Of a DNA stretch of 64,000 nucleotides, positions 32,900-41,877 are shown in pieces (the stretch's first letter is position 1; every line of letters starts with the position of its first letter). The notes below the pieces were generated by a model. That model saw only the letters and a list, made by a program, of their open reading frames with translations, had not been told where the DNA came from and did not search any database. Source of the stretch: Hawksworthiomyces lignivorus (lineage: Eukaryota; Ascomycota; Sordariomycetes; Ophiostomatales; Ophiostomataceae); NCBI GenBank assembly GCA_002917075.1, contig NTMA01000095.1, positions 93,859 through 157,858 on the forward strand, given 5' to 3'. A program made the translations under genes and the position numbers.

Positions 32900-34217
32900 A
32901 TGGCCCCTATTAAGGTGGTCATCGCCGGTCTCTCGGCAAACAGTGGCAGTGGCTGGGGTGCTAACGCTCATCTTCCCTACCTTGTGTCCCCGCGTGGTCT
33001 CGAGCGCTACGAGATTGTGGCTCTGCTCAACTCGAGCGAGGCTGCTGCCAGCGCCGCCATCGCCCACTTCAAGCTGCCGGGCACCACTAAAGCCTACGGC
33101 GATGCCAGCACCCTGGCTGCCGACCTCGCCTCCGGAAAGCTGGACGCGAATCTCCTGACCGTCAGCACGCGCGTTGATGTGCACTATCCGGCGGTTCTGC
33201 CCGTGCTAAAGGCGGCGTCCGAGAAGAAGATCGCCACGCAGGCATCGCAGCCGTTCGGCGTGCTGGTCGAGTGGCCACTTGCCGACGGGCCCGCGCACGT
33301 CCGCGAGCTGGCCGGCCTGGCCGCGGCCAATCCCCCAGGCGTCCGCAGCGCCGTGGCGCTGCAGGGCCGGCTGGCGCCCGTATACCAGGCGGTTCGCGAT
33401 GTGCTGCAGTCCGGCCGCCTAGGCAACGTGCTCAGCAGCGAGGCGCGCGCATTCGGCGGCACGAACCGCTCAGACAAGCTTCCCGTTCGTATCGGCTATT
33501 TTGTCGACCGTGCTGTCGGCGGCAACGTCTACACCATCGGTTTTGGCCATAGTAGATCCCCCCCCACGCACTCTCCCTTTCTTGACATAAGGAAAAGGCC
33601 TTGCTAACACCGGCCTAGTCATTGATTCCATCCAGTTTGTCCTCGGTGAGCTGCAAGACGTGCAGCCGCAGTTTCAGCTGCAGCATCCAAATATCGCCCT
33701 GTTCGACCAGAAGGAGGGCAGCAGCGAGCCCGTCGTTGTCAAGCACGTCCAGTCCGACGTGCCTGACCTGATTAGCGTGTTCGGTCGCCTGCGGCGCGCC
33801 ACGTCGCCTGCGCACGTGCCCCTGGGCGACGGCGGCGCCACGTTCCAGATCCGCTTCCGCTCGGGCGGCGCGTTCCCGGGCGAGCCAGCTTTTGTATGGT
33901 CCATTGCCGGCGAGAAGGGCGAGCTGCGGCTCGTGTCCCCATCGGGGCCAGGCATCCAGGCCCGCGGCGGCGGACCCGACGACGACAAGAGCAGCGCCGT
34001 CACTCTATCGTTACACGACTTCGCTACAGGCCAGGTAACCCCAGTGCCGTGGGATTTTGCCGATTGGCAAAAGGCACTGCCCACGCTCCCCAGCCGCAAC
34101 ATCGGCGCCCTCTATGAAGCATATGCGGCTGGCGAGGAAGCCAAATATGCCACATTTGCAGGCGCACAGGCACGACATGAGCAGCTTGAGAGCTGGCTTC
34201 AGGCATTCACAGCATGA
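32900..34217 (+). CDS. Gfo/Idh/MocA-type oxidoreductase, Gal80-like
   Basis: NAD(P)-binding protein of the Gfo/Idh/MocA fold, closest in layout to fungal Gal80-like proteins. Yeast Gal80 is a repressor that binds the activator Gal4, but filamentous-fungal relatives may be enzymes or regulators. Two exons, 32900-33551 and 33619-34217, give 416 residues; the intron (GTAGAT..CTAG, CTAAC branch) is phase 1. The N-terminus IKVVIAGLSANSGSGWGANAHLPYLV is the characteristic Gal80 start, with a modified Rossmann glycine pattern. VDVHYPAVLPVLKAASEKK matches the strand and helix that hold the substrate-site lysine region in the family; VEWPLA follows where EKP usually stands, so the catalytic Lys of true dehydrogenases seems absent, as in Gal80. 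The gene is GC-rich compared with its flanks. Confidence 0.85.
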
Positions 34218-34672
34218 GCAAAAGGCAAGTCAACGTAAGAAGTGCATCTTTGGAAAGCCTGCACCTACTCAACAAATTCGTCTATCTTTTCCCCAAAAAT
34301 GGAAATTGCAATAACTGAAGCAGTTCATTCTGCAATTAATTGAACTTTATCGGTCAGATCTGTTTAAATTGAAAACCTATTTTTGTTCGTTATTTTACTG
34401 GGCTTCAATGATTATGTTCGACTGGTAAGAGAAAAGGTGCGCCATTTTTTTGATTGTTTGTGCAATTGGAATTTCCAATCAAGACTTCACGCGCAAACAA
34501 CCAAATCGCTTCTTGATGTAATTAAAATAGCCAGATTGAATTAATCAACGAATAATTAGAGCAGCAGCCATCCGCTGGTTTCTCAGCTGCTAGCACATCG
34601 CTATTTCAATACTAAGCTAATGAACCTGTTACCAAACAATAAAGGATAGAACGTACGCGCGCGGCTTGACCT
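34218..34672. other. Intergenic region between convergent genes
   Basis: AT-rich 3' flanks of the Gal80-like and DoxX-like genes. Nothing recognised. Confidence 0.5.
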
Positions 34673-35062
34673 TCACGATGTAGGCCAAACAATCCAAGAG
34701 AGTAATACCGTTGAAATTATACCCGGAATGACAGAGGCAGCACGGGCCTGCGAGAAGTCCCATTTGTGTGCACTGACGTAAATAATCATGGCAAGCAGAA
34801 GAGTTGCCGATGAGCGCCTTACACCTTGGTACGGGATAGCAAGCGCCGGCCCGGCGATAGCCTCAATGACACCCGATGCATAGTATACCCACAAGGGGTG
34901 ATATCGTAAATATTGTTGCTTTCCCCATTCCCAGCCGTATAGTTTCCGGACACCGGCAATGAATAGAAAGACTCCAAGAGTCGGAGGGATTATCGCAGGT
35001 ACAGTCATCGTGAATGTCTCTGAAGCGACATGTATTGCGGAATCAATGATAGAAGTTAGCAT
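34673..35062 (-). CDS. Small DoxX-like membrane protein
   Basis: Single-exon protein of 129 residues from the ATG at 35062, or 111 from the ATG at 35008 (MTVPAIIPPTLGVF), which fits the family start better. Four hydrophobic segments are visible: TLGVFLFIAGVRKL, PLWVYYASGVIEAIAGPALA, ATLLLAMIIYVSAH and VIPGIISTVLLSWIV. This four-helix layout with a GVRKL segment after the first helix resembles DoxX-like proteins. Members are poorly characterised in fungi. No intron or partner gene is evident. Confidence 0.6.
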   Translation of the reverse strand: MLTSIIDSAIHVASETFTMTVPAIIPPTLGVFLFIAGVRKLYGWEWGKQQYLRYHPLWVYYASGVIEAIAGPALAIPYQGVRRSSATLLLAMIIYVSAHKWDFSQARAASVIPGIISTVLLSWIVWPTS

Positions 35063-35578
35063 GCATACGAACTCGTATCGCGAATGAGCTACCTTTCATA
35101 TGGGCTGAGAAAGTGCTTCTTAGACTTGCCTCTAGCATACCACCGCTTTGTAATCCGATCAAAAGTCTCCGAAGCAATTAAGCATTTGTGCTATCGCAAA
35201 GTCTCCGCTGCTTATTGCATAGCTGCAATATGCCAGTGACTGTAATCACCTAGCATCCCATACAGAATATCTTACATCATCTTCGTTATCTACGTGCAAG
35301 AAGGAAGCATTGTGACGACGGCCAGCTTCTCTTATGACGCAAAGAGAAACCTACTAAAACAAAACGCTAACTGACATAATGAACGCCTAACTTGTGCTTT
35401 TTGTATTGGGCTGATCATTTCTTTCGATTGCGTCTAAACGATACATGAGTATACAGATTTGACTCGTAACCATTTAAGGGCAAAGATGTCTGCACAAGTC
35501 GTCGAAATGAGACCAATGGTACGATGTCTCACCAAAATGCGCGAAGCTAGATAAAGGAGCTTCGAACACAAATAAAGC
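35063..35578. other. Intergenic region
   Basis: Divergent space between the DoxX-like gene (minus) and the 5S rRNA gene (plus). No gene seen. Confidence 0.5.
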
Positions 35579-35697
35579 ACGTACGGCCATAGATACTGGA
35601 AAGCACGGGATCCCGTCCGCTCTCCCCTAGTTAAACCAGTAATCGGCGGATTAGTAGTTGGGTCGGTGACGACCAGCGAATACCCGCTGCTGTACGT
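35579..35697 (+). rRNA. 5S ribosomal RNA
   Basis: 119 nt, identical to the minus-strand copy at 12629-12747. It has the same helix I ends, ACGTACGGCC at the start and GCTGTACGT at the end, and the internal GGGATCCCGTCCGC and TTAGTAGTTGGG elements, which include the Pol III internal control region. It is followed immediately by a T-rich terminator. Confidence 0.95.
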
Positions 35698-35706
35698 TTT
35701 CTTTTT
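35697..35706 (+). terminator. RNA polymerase III terminator of 5S rRNA
   Basis: TTTTCTTTTT directly at the 3' end of the 5S gene. Confidence 0.7.
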
Positions 35707-36835
35707 GGCTTTGGAACGGTACATATTATTAACGCATCTCTTTTTTTGTGTAGAATTTATTTCGATTATTTTTGTTCAAAAATAAGAACTGAGCAAAAAA
35801 AGCTTGTATTCATTGGCCATAGGCAAGATGCATTAAACATTGAAAAAGATATTGTGTTCGTTTAGCATGACATCTCTAGCTCGCTATCTCCTTAAAAATT
35901 AGCGCTGAAGATGCTGCTTAGTATTGTCAACCTTTACAGTGTCAACCTTAGTTTAGCTAGCACCATGCTGGAGAGAAATTGCAGTGTGCAAATGTCTAGG
36001 CTGGATTAACGGAAGTTTCCCATTCGGAACAATTTGCACAACTGCCAACATCTTTTCTTTTCTTTTTTTTTATCAAAGCGATGATCATAAACTTGAGACA
36101 CCCAAATCAACCTGCAAGTTGTAAATGCTCCTTAAGAAGCCACACTTTGGAAAGCCTTACTGATGCTTTAGTGATTGCCAAGCGCTGCCAAGTGCGGCCA
36201 AGGCCGCTGTATCCCTCCTGCCAAGGGACCCCCTTAGTGTCGGAAATTGCTGTTGGCGCTCTACCAAGCCGTTTTACACCAATGCCCAGCCTTTCATTTC
36301 TGGTAGATTCGTCGCACTACAGCCAGCAATGCCTCTCTGAAACTCTTAGGTTTGTCTTGTCTAAGATATTGACACTGGGCTAATCTGGCATTCTGTAGCA
36401 GCCAAGATAGTCTCACTTTTTTTTTTTTTTTTTTTGACGCGCGTTCGCATCAGAGCCGCATAGGTACATTGCAATGCAGAGATTCTGAGAAAGATGAAAA
36501 TTAGATCAGGGAATGTTTACATCTGGTAGTCAGGTGCTGACACTCGGTAATTTACAACCCTCGTACTGGGGCTCTGTGATATAAAATAAAATAAGACGCG
36601 GCGATCGGTTTTTGTCGACTCCACCTCAGTTTATCTTTTCTCGTTTTGGCTTCTTTAGTAACTACATCAGGGCGCTCTGGAAGTGCAGTCTTTTCTTTAT
36701 TCCACGATTTTTATCGCTGGGATTTCTCTGTTTTAGTTTCTCTTTTTCTTTTCCGTCGATTCCTTCTAGCGATAATCAGTCCTCGGTGCTGGCACTGCTA
36801 TTTTTGATTTCTAACCTCTGTCTACGACGTTCACA
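35707..36835. other. Intergenic region with T-tract and promoter
   Basis: 1.1 kb upstream of the carbonic anhydrase gene. It contains an 18-nt T-run at about 36418-36435, TATAAAAT at 36580-36587, and then a long pyrimidine-rich leader of about 240 nt before the ATG at 36836, a common feature of highly expressed fungal promoters. Confidence 0.5.
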
Positions 36836-38048
36836 ATGAGCGGTCGCGTGTTACTGCTGTCGACTTTGGCAGGCAGAGTCATCGCTAACTGTGCTTACGG
36901 CACCACATTGCACCCACGAGCTGAAGGCGAAGTGAAAATAGGCAACTTCGGCTATAATGGATTAAATGTATGTCCAAAGGGTAGAAGCGTTATGTGAAAA
37001 GGTCGCTAACCAGCCAGGGCCCTACAAATTGGTTGAACATTGATTCGGCCAATATTCAGTGCGCCGTTGGCACCCGCCAGTCACCCGTCGATATGGTGGC
37101 CGGTGCCTTTCCTAAGATTGCCGGCACAGCTATAAACCTACAAATACCTGATATCGAAGAGACCGAATTCGAGAATTTAGGAACTACGGTCGAGGTTGTA
37201 GCTGACCAGGGCGGAACCATGACCATTCCCAACGTCGGCGACTTTAAGCTGCAGCAGTTCCATTTTCACCTTCCTTCAGAGCACCTCGACAACGGCACCA
37301 GCCAGGCTATGGAGATGCACATGGTTTGGGAGGGCGCCACCAACTCCTCTTCCGTAGCTGTGTTGTCCGCCTACATAGGCATAGTCGGCCAAAATGGCGC
37401 TGGCTCAAGTGCTGGTACCTCTAAAGCCGCTAACGTGGCAGGGGCCGCTGTAGCGGCGAAGAAGCGCCAGGTACAAGGGGACCCAAACCAGGATGAGACT
37501 AGTCTCCGGAACCGACAGGAAGCACCAGCAGCTGAGGTGCCTGCACCAGTCGCCACTTCTGGGGCAACGGCCGTATTGGAAACGGTGCTCAACACTGTTG
37601 ACCAGATCGCCACTCCAGGAACAGCTGTCAAGACATTGCCACTCGTTATGTCGGAACTTGTAAATATACTGACTTCAGGAGAGTTTCAACAGTATGTACT
37701 TGCACGCTGCCATTTTTAGATTTGTCTTTTATCCCGCTAATTATCAGGTACACTGGCTCTCTGACCACGCCACCCTGCACTGAGGGTGTAAACTGGCTCG
37801 TGGCCACGCAGAAGCTAACTATTGAACCGGCTACTTTCGCCAAGGTACGCGATGTCATCGGCTTCAACGCGCGGTTCCCGCAGAATAAGCTGGGCGAAAC
37901 CAACCTATTGCAGATTAGCGCACAATCCTCCGGCTCAGCAGCTGGCTTGAGTGCGGGCAGCCTGAGCAAGCTGATTGCTATATCGACAGGACGGCTGCTG
38001 GGGCGTCCGCTGAGGCCGGTCGTAGTGGTTGGTGATGGTATACTATAG
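36836..38048 (+). CDS. Alpha-type carbonic anhydrase, probably secreted
   Basis: Zinc enzyme that interconverts carbon dioxide and bicarbonate. Three exons, 36836-36967, 37018-37691 and 37748-38048, give 368 residues in frame. A short hydrophobic N-terminus (MSGRVLLLSTLAGRVIANC) is a probable signal peptide. RQSPVDMV is the conserved QSPI-like start of the fold. QQFHFHLPSEH near residue 125 supplies two zinc histidines, and EMHMVW near 143 the third. GSLTTPPCTEGVNWLV is the classic TTPPC active-site segment. Between these, at about residues 165-240, lies an Ala/Val/Pro-rich insert with KKRQ and RNRQ sequences that ordinary alpha-CAs lack. It could be a Kex2-processed loop or a linker. The C-terminus is long, Ser/Gly-rich and ends in a hydrophobic run. 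Confidence 0.9.
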
Positions 38049-38836
38049 AGGACGGGATTGTTAAATCCTTTCATTGCTTGGTTAGCACAATTTGGCTGCT
38101 ATGGCGTAGCCGCCCTTGGCATAGTCGGATTTGTCCATCCTATAGAATTTATAACGTCGTGCAAGTGTTAGACATCTACAGGTTGCCAGAGCATCGTTTG
38201 GATCACATCTTTGTTGCCTTGTCTGTACAGCCAATAGTGAGAGTTTTGGGACTTTATACTGGAATATTCGTTATGCATGCAGTATAGAGGTATACTTGTC
38301 CGACTCAACAATGTAGCAAGCAGCCAAGAAGCATCTCTCGGTGCACTCGAATTCACTTATGATCCTTTGGGGGTGGCTCTACTAATATGTTAATCGCCAT
38401 TGTGGTTCCGCCAATCGTTTTTAACCAGTACACATAGCCTCCACCACCTCAGAAATCAGCTTGAAAATGCGCACAGCGTGAAGGATTGCTGACTCGGCAT
38501 TGGGGGATGTTCTTGATTCGTTGTCTTGTAAGGTGGCAGTTAAGACGGTGTATAGCGCAAAGGTCCATACGAGAATCTAACGAGCGAGCCAATCAAACAA
38601 CATAATTTGACAGGTGTACAAAACTCATGGCTTCAAAATAATTGTTCCAAAGGACGACAACTAAATTGTAAACAGAATTTCTTGGCTGTAGGTATATAAG
38701 TCTCATCATTTCCCCATTCTCATGAGATTGATTTCTATCATGCTTCTCTACATTGATCCGACTATCTCTTTTATTCTTTTCCCGGTCTAAAATTTAAACA
38801 CATATTTACTATTTCCATTACAGACACATTTTAAAT
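38049..38836. other. Intergenic region with promoter of the aspartyl protease
   Basis: Contains TATATAAG at 38693-38700, 137 bp before the protease ATG, and a pyrimidine-rich leader. No other gene. Confidence 0.5.
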
Positions 38837-40258
38837 ATGAGGTCCAGCTCAGTTGAAAGAAGTGTGGTAGCTGTTACTACAGCTGCTTTGTTTGTCTCTC
38901 TCGTTTCGGGCACAATTTTGCCGCTCCGCCGGAGGCAGAACGCTGTACAAGCAAATCTAGAACCCATAACTGCTACGTTATTTGCCACAAACTTCGATGT
39001 TGAAGTTCATTTTGGCAACCAATCGTTCTTCCTACTCGTTGACACTGGAAGCAGTGATACTTGGGTGATTGAGAAAGACTTTCTGTGCATCAATGCCTCC
39101 GACAATTCCGCGCTGTCTCAGTTCACATGCTCGTATGGTGCTAGTTATAGCGCCTCTGCAACTTTCTCAGAGATCCACAACGAGACTTTCGCCGTTCAAT
39201 ATGGCGCAGGAATCGCTGTTGGAATTGTTGGCATCGAGGAAGTCACAATAGGCGGAATTACAGTGCATAACCAAACTGTTGGCATTGCGAAGTCTGCCAC
39301 CATTGTAGGCGATGGCACCTACAGCGGCATTTTAGGCCTAGGCTATCCGTCACTTACTTCGGCACACCCAGGCAGCAGCTACCCTAACGACTCCCTTTCC
39401 CTAATCACAAATCGTGTTATATATGATCCACTGTTCACCAGCATGTATAAACAAGGATTGGTCGAATCCTGGTACAGCATCGTATTGGATCGGTTGTCAC
39501 CTAACACCTCAACGGGAAATGGAGGCTACATAGGCTTCGGTGTTTTACCAGACGTGCCGTATGCCAACAATTGGACTGCCGCACCAGTTGAGATCACTGG
39601 TGCCATTCCTGATGCGTACTATCCGAATGGCATCCCAATCATTTCTCTGTGGACCCTGACCGTTGACAGTGTGACGTGGGGCCCTCCTTTATTATTAACA
39701 AAGGAGACGACAACTGCTATAAGCGACAAACTCAACGCTAATATCACCTCTTTTCAAGCCGCCGTTGACACTGGCAACGAGTTCAATGTCCTTCCATATG
39801 AAATTGCGACCGCTGTGAACGCCCTCTTTGACCCACCAGCCGTACTTGATAGCGTTAGCGGCATCTTCGTTGTCGACTGCGGTGCGCGTGTTCCACAGTT
39901 CGGTTTAACTATTGGCAACCACACTTTCTGGCACAATGCAGAAGACTTAGTCATCCGTACCTCTGACCCAAGCAGCAGTGGAGAGGGTGGCACGATAGTC
40001 TGCATCTCAGCCATCTCTACTCCAGCTAATACTAATAGCATTGGGGTGAACTTCTTGGGTGATGCATTCCTGAAGAACGTAATAGCTGTTTTTGACGCTG
40101 GAAATAGTGAAATGCGATTCGCGGCTAGAATCGATAACAGTACCGGGAATGGGAATTCCACGACGACCACATCCAGCTTGTCCGTCTCGTTTTCTACCAA
40201 CATGGTGCATGTAACCTGGCTTGCTCTGCTCGTGCAAGTCGTGGTGTATTTTCTGTAA
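38837..40258 (+). CDS. Aspartyl protease (pepsin A1 family), GPI-anchored yapsin-like
   Basis: Single-exon endopeptidase precursor of 473 residues. A hydrophobic N-terminal segment (VVAVTTAALFVSLVSG) is the signal peptide, and PLRRRQ at about residues 29-34 is a likely Kex2 propeptide site. The first catalytic motif is VDTGSSDTWV at about residue 69. The second is AVDTGNEFNVLP at about 311, where the usual DTGT/S reads DTGN. Several N-glycosylation sequons (NQS, NAS, NET, NDS, NTS, NHT) lie between. GDGTYSGILGLGYPSL is the conserved flap-side segment. After a Ser/Thr-rich region the protein ends in a hydrophobic run (VTWLALLVQVVVYFL), which fits a GPI-anchor signal. Thus it is probably a cell-surface protease. 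Confidence 0.9.
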   Translation: MRSSSVERSVVAVTTAALFVSLVSGTILPLRRRQNAVQANLEPITATLFATNFDVEVHFGNQSFFLLVDTGSSDTWVIEKDFLCINASDNSALSQFTCSYGASYSASATFSEIHNETFAVQYGAGIAVGIVGIEEVTIGGITVHNQTVGIAKSATIVGDGTYSGILGLGYPSLTSAHPGSSYPNDSLSLITNRVIYDPLFTSMYKQGLVESWYSIVLDRLSPNTSTGNGGYIGFGVLPDVPYANNWTAAPVEITGAIPDAYYPNGIPIISLWTLTVDSVTWGPPLLLTKETTTAISDKLNANITSFQAAVDTGNEFNVLPYEIATAVNALFDPPAVLDSVSGIFVVDCGARVPQFGLTIGNHTFWHNAEDLVIRTSDPSSSGEGGTIVCISAISTPANTNSIGVNFLGDAFLKNVIAVFDAGNSEMRFAARIDNSTGNGNSTTTTSSLSVSFSTNMVHVTWLALLVQVVVYFL

Positions 40259-40674
40259 GGTATATACACTCTATATTCTCTGAATGTGATATTTGGTCCG
40301 CATTGGATTTCTTTTTACATATATTACTTTTTTGATTCTTTCATTTACTATTCTGTTACATAATCATAGAAGGCTTAGGCAAAACTAATAGTCATTCTAA
40401 ATCACTTACAACGTACTTAATTAAAACCTAGCATGTTTCATAAGATATAACCTACATCTCAAATCGCATATTTTATGTAAATATTAGATTTAATCTAAAA
40501 TTTAATCACAATATGTAAACAGTATATAAAGCGAAAGTTCTCAAAAGAGCGCGTAGCATCATCAAGGGCAGATACCAAATAAGACGTCACCGTGACCCTG
40601 CCAGTCTAATAAGCGCTGCTGTGTTCCGTAATGTAGGCTCTGTTTTCTCTCTCAGCCTTGAACTGTCCGCTTTA
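40259..40674. other. Intergenic region between convergent genes
   Basis: 3' flanks of the aspartyl protease and the Egh16-like gene. AT-rich, nothing recognised. Confidence 0.5.
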
Positions 40675-41877
40675 TCAAAAAGATTCATCCTTTGCCAAGA
40701 CCATTCTCTTTGCCCACCGGAGCTTTCTGGTGAAAGACTCTTTATTCTCTACTTGCCGCTCATTGTTAGCAGCAACATCGGCCCCATTGTTTTTAGAATT
40801 TCCATCTTCTCTGTTGCTTCCATTGCGATTTTTTCCGTTCTTGTTGCCCTTGTTCGTGTTCGTCGCCGTTGTGGTACTAGACATATCAGATGTCGTGGTC
40901 GATGAAACAGCAGCCGCTGCAGTACCACCGAGCGCGACACCTGGTGTTTGTACTGGGGAGGCTTTCGTAGTAACTGTGATGGCCAGGAGAGTGTTTACAG
41001 CTGCAGCGTTCTGCTCTGCCTCTGATGAACCAGCTTGTGCGTTAGCCGCGAGGGCCACTGGGAGATCCTTTTGGTTTTGTAAAACCTGTGACAGCACCGC
41101 GTCTAAGGTCACGCCGGTGTCTATGTTCTGAGGCGTGTTTACCTTCGGCGTCGTGTCGGTCTGCTGTACAGCAAAGCATCCGCCGAATGGACCCGCCACA
41201 GCATTGTTGCGACACCGTACCGTGCAAATGTTTCCGGTAGACGCTATCTTAGTATTAGACAAGGACTAACACGCTTACAGTGCACTGTGACGTCTCTTAC
41301 CTCCCGTGCAATTAAGATCAGTGGGCAGAGTCACAGTAATGTTGAAGTCCTGCTCTTTAGCCTGTGACAGTCCGTTCACGCCCGGGACGTTATTCGTAAC
41401 AGTCAGATTGTGTGAGATGATTCCAGCGTTGCTCGTCTCATCCAAGTCGCAAAAGTACGGACCGGCACCGTCCGCGTTGACCTGGTGGATTGTCACAGTG
41501 AGTTGGCTGCCAGCCTTCACCTGCGTCACAGCACCTGATGCCAATGCTGCTTCTGTGTTCTCTCCGACGTCAATATTCCCAGTTAGTTCCGTACGACCAC
41601 ACTCATTGACTACATTTGCATTGATCTCAGAGTCACGAATGATGGTTGTATCTTGTTGACAGGGAGAAATTGTTGTACAGTTTCTTGGAATATTCAAGTC
41701 AACTAATCCAGCTGGTTAGCATCAAAAACATTTCATCTATTTATCTATCGAGTTATGCGAACCTTGAAAGCCAACACTGGCCGGAGATCCAGAGAGACCT
41801 TGAGCATTTAGGATGACTCCGTGGGCACTTGTAACCGCCAGCAAGATGGATGCTGAGAAGGTACTTAAGAGAAACAT
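40675..41877 (-). CDS. Egh16/Mas1(Gas1)-like secreted surface protein
   Basis: Secreted protein of the Egh16-like family, first known from mildew and rice-blast proteins expressed at the appressorium; its biochemical role is not established. Three exons, 41877-41763, 41702-41301 and 41243-40675, give 361 residues with matching phases. The N-terminal signal peptide is FLLSTFSASILLAVTSAHG. The mature protein begins with the family hallmark VILNAQGLSGSPASVGFQ, followed by RNCTTISPCQQDTTIIRDSE and NECGRTELTGNIDVGENTE. CTVRCRNNAVAGPFGGCFAVQQTD closes the conserved Cys-rich domain. The C-terminal third is a low-complexity Ala/Thr/Asn-rich tail with basic residues. Family membership is clear; a link to host or surface contact is inferred from known relatives. 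Confidence 0.88.
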
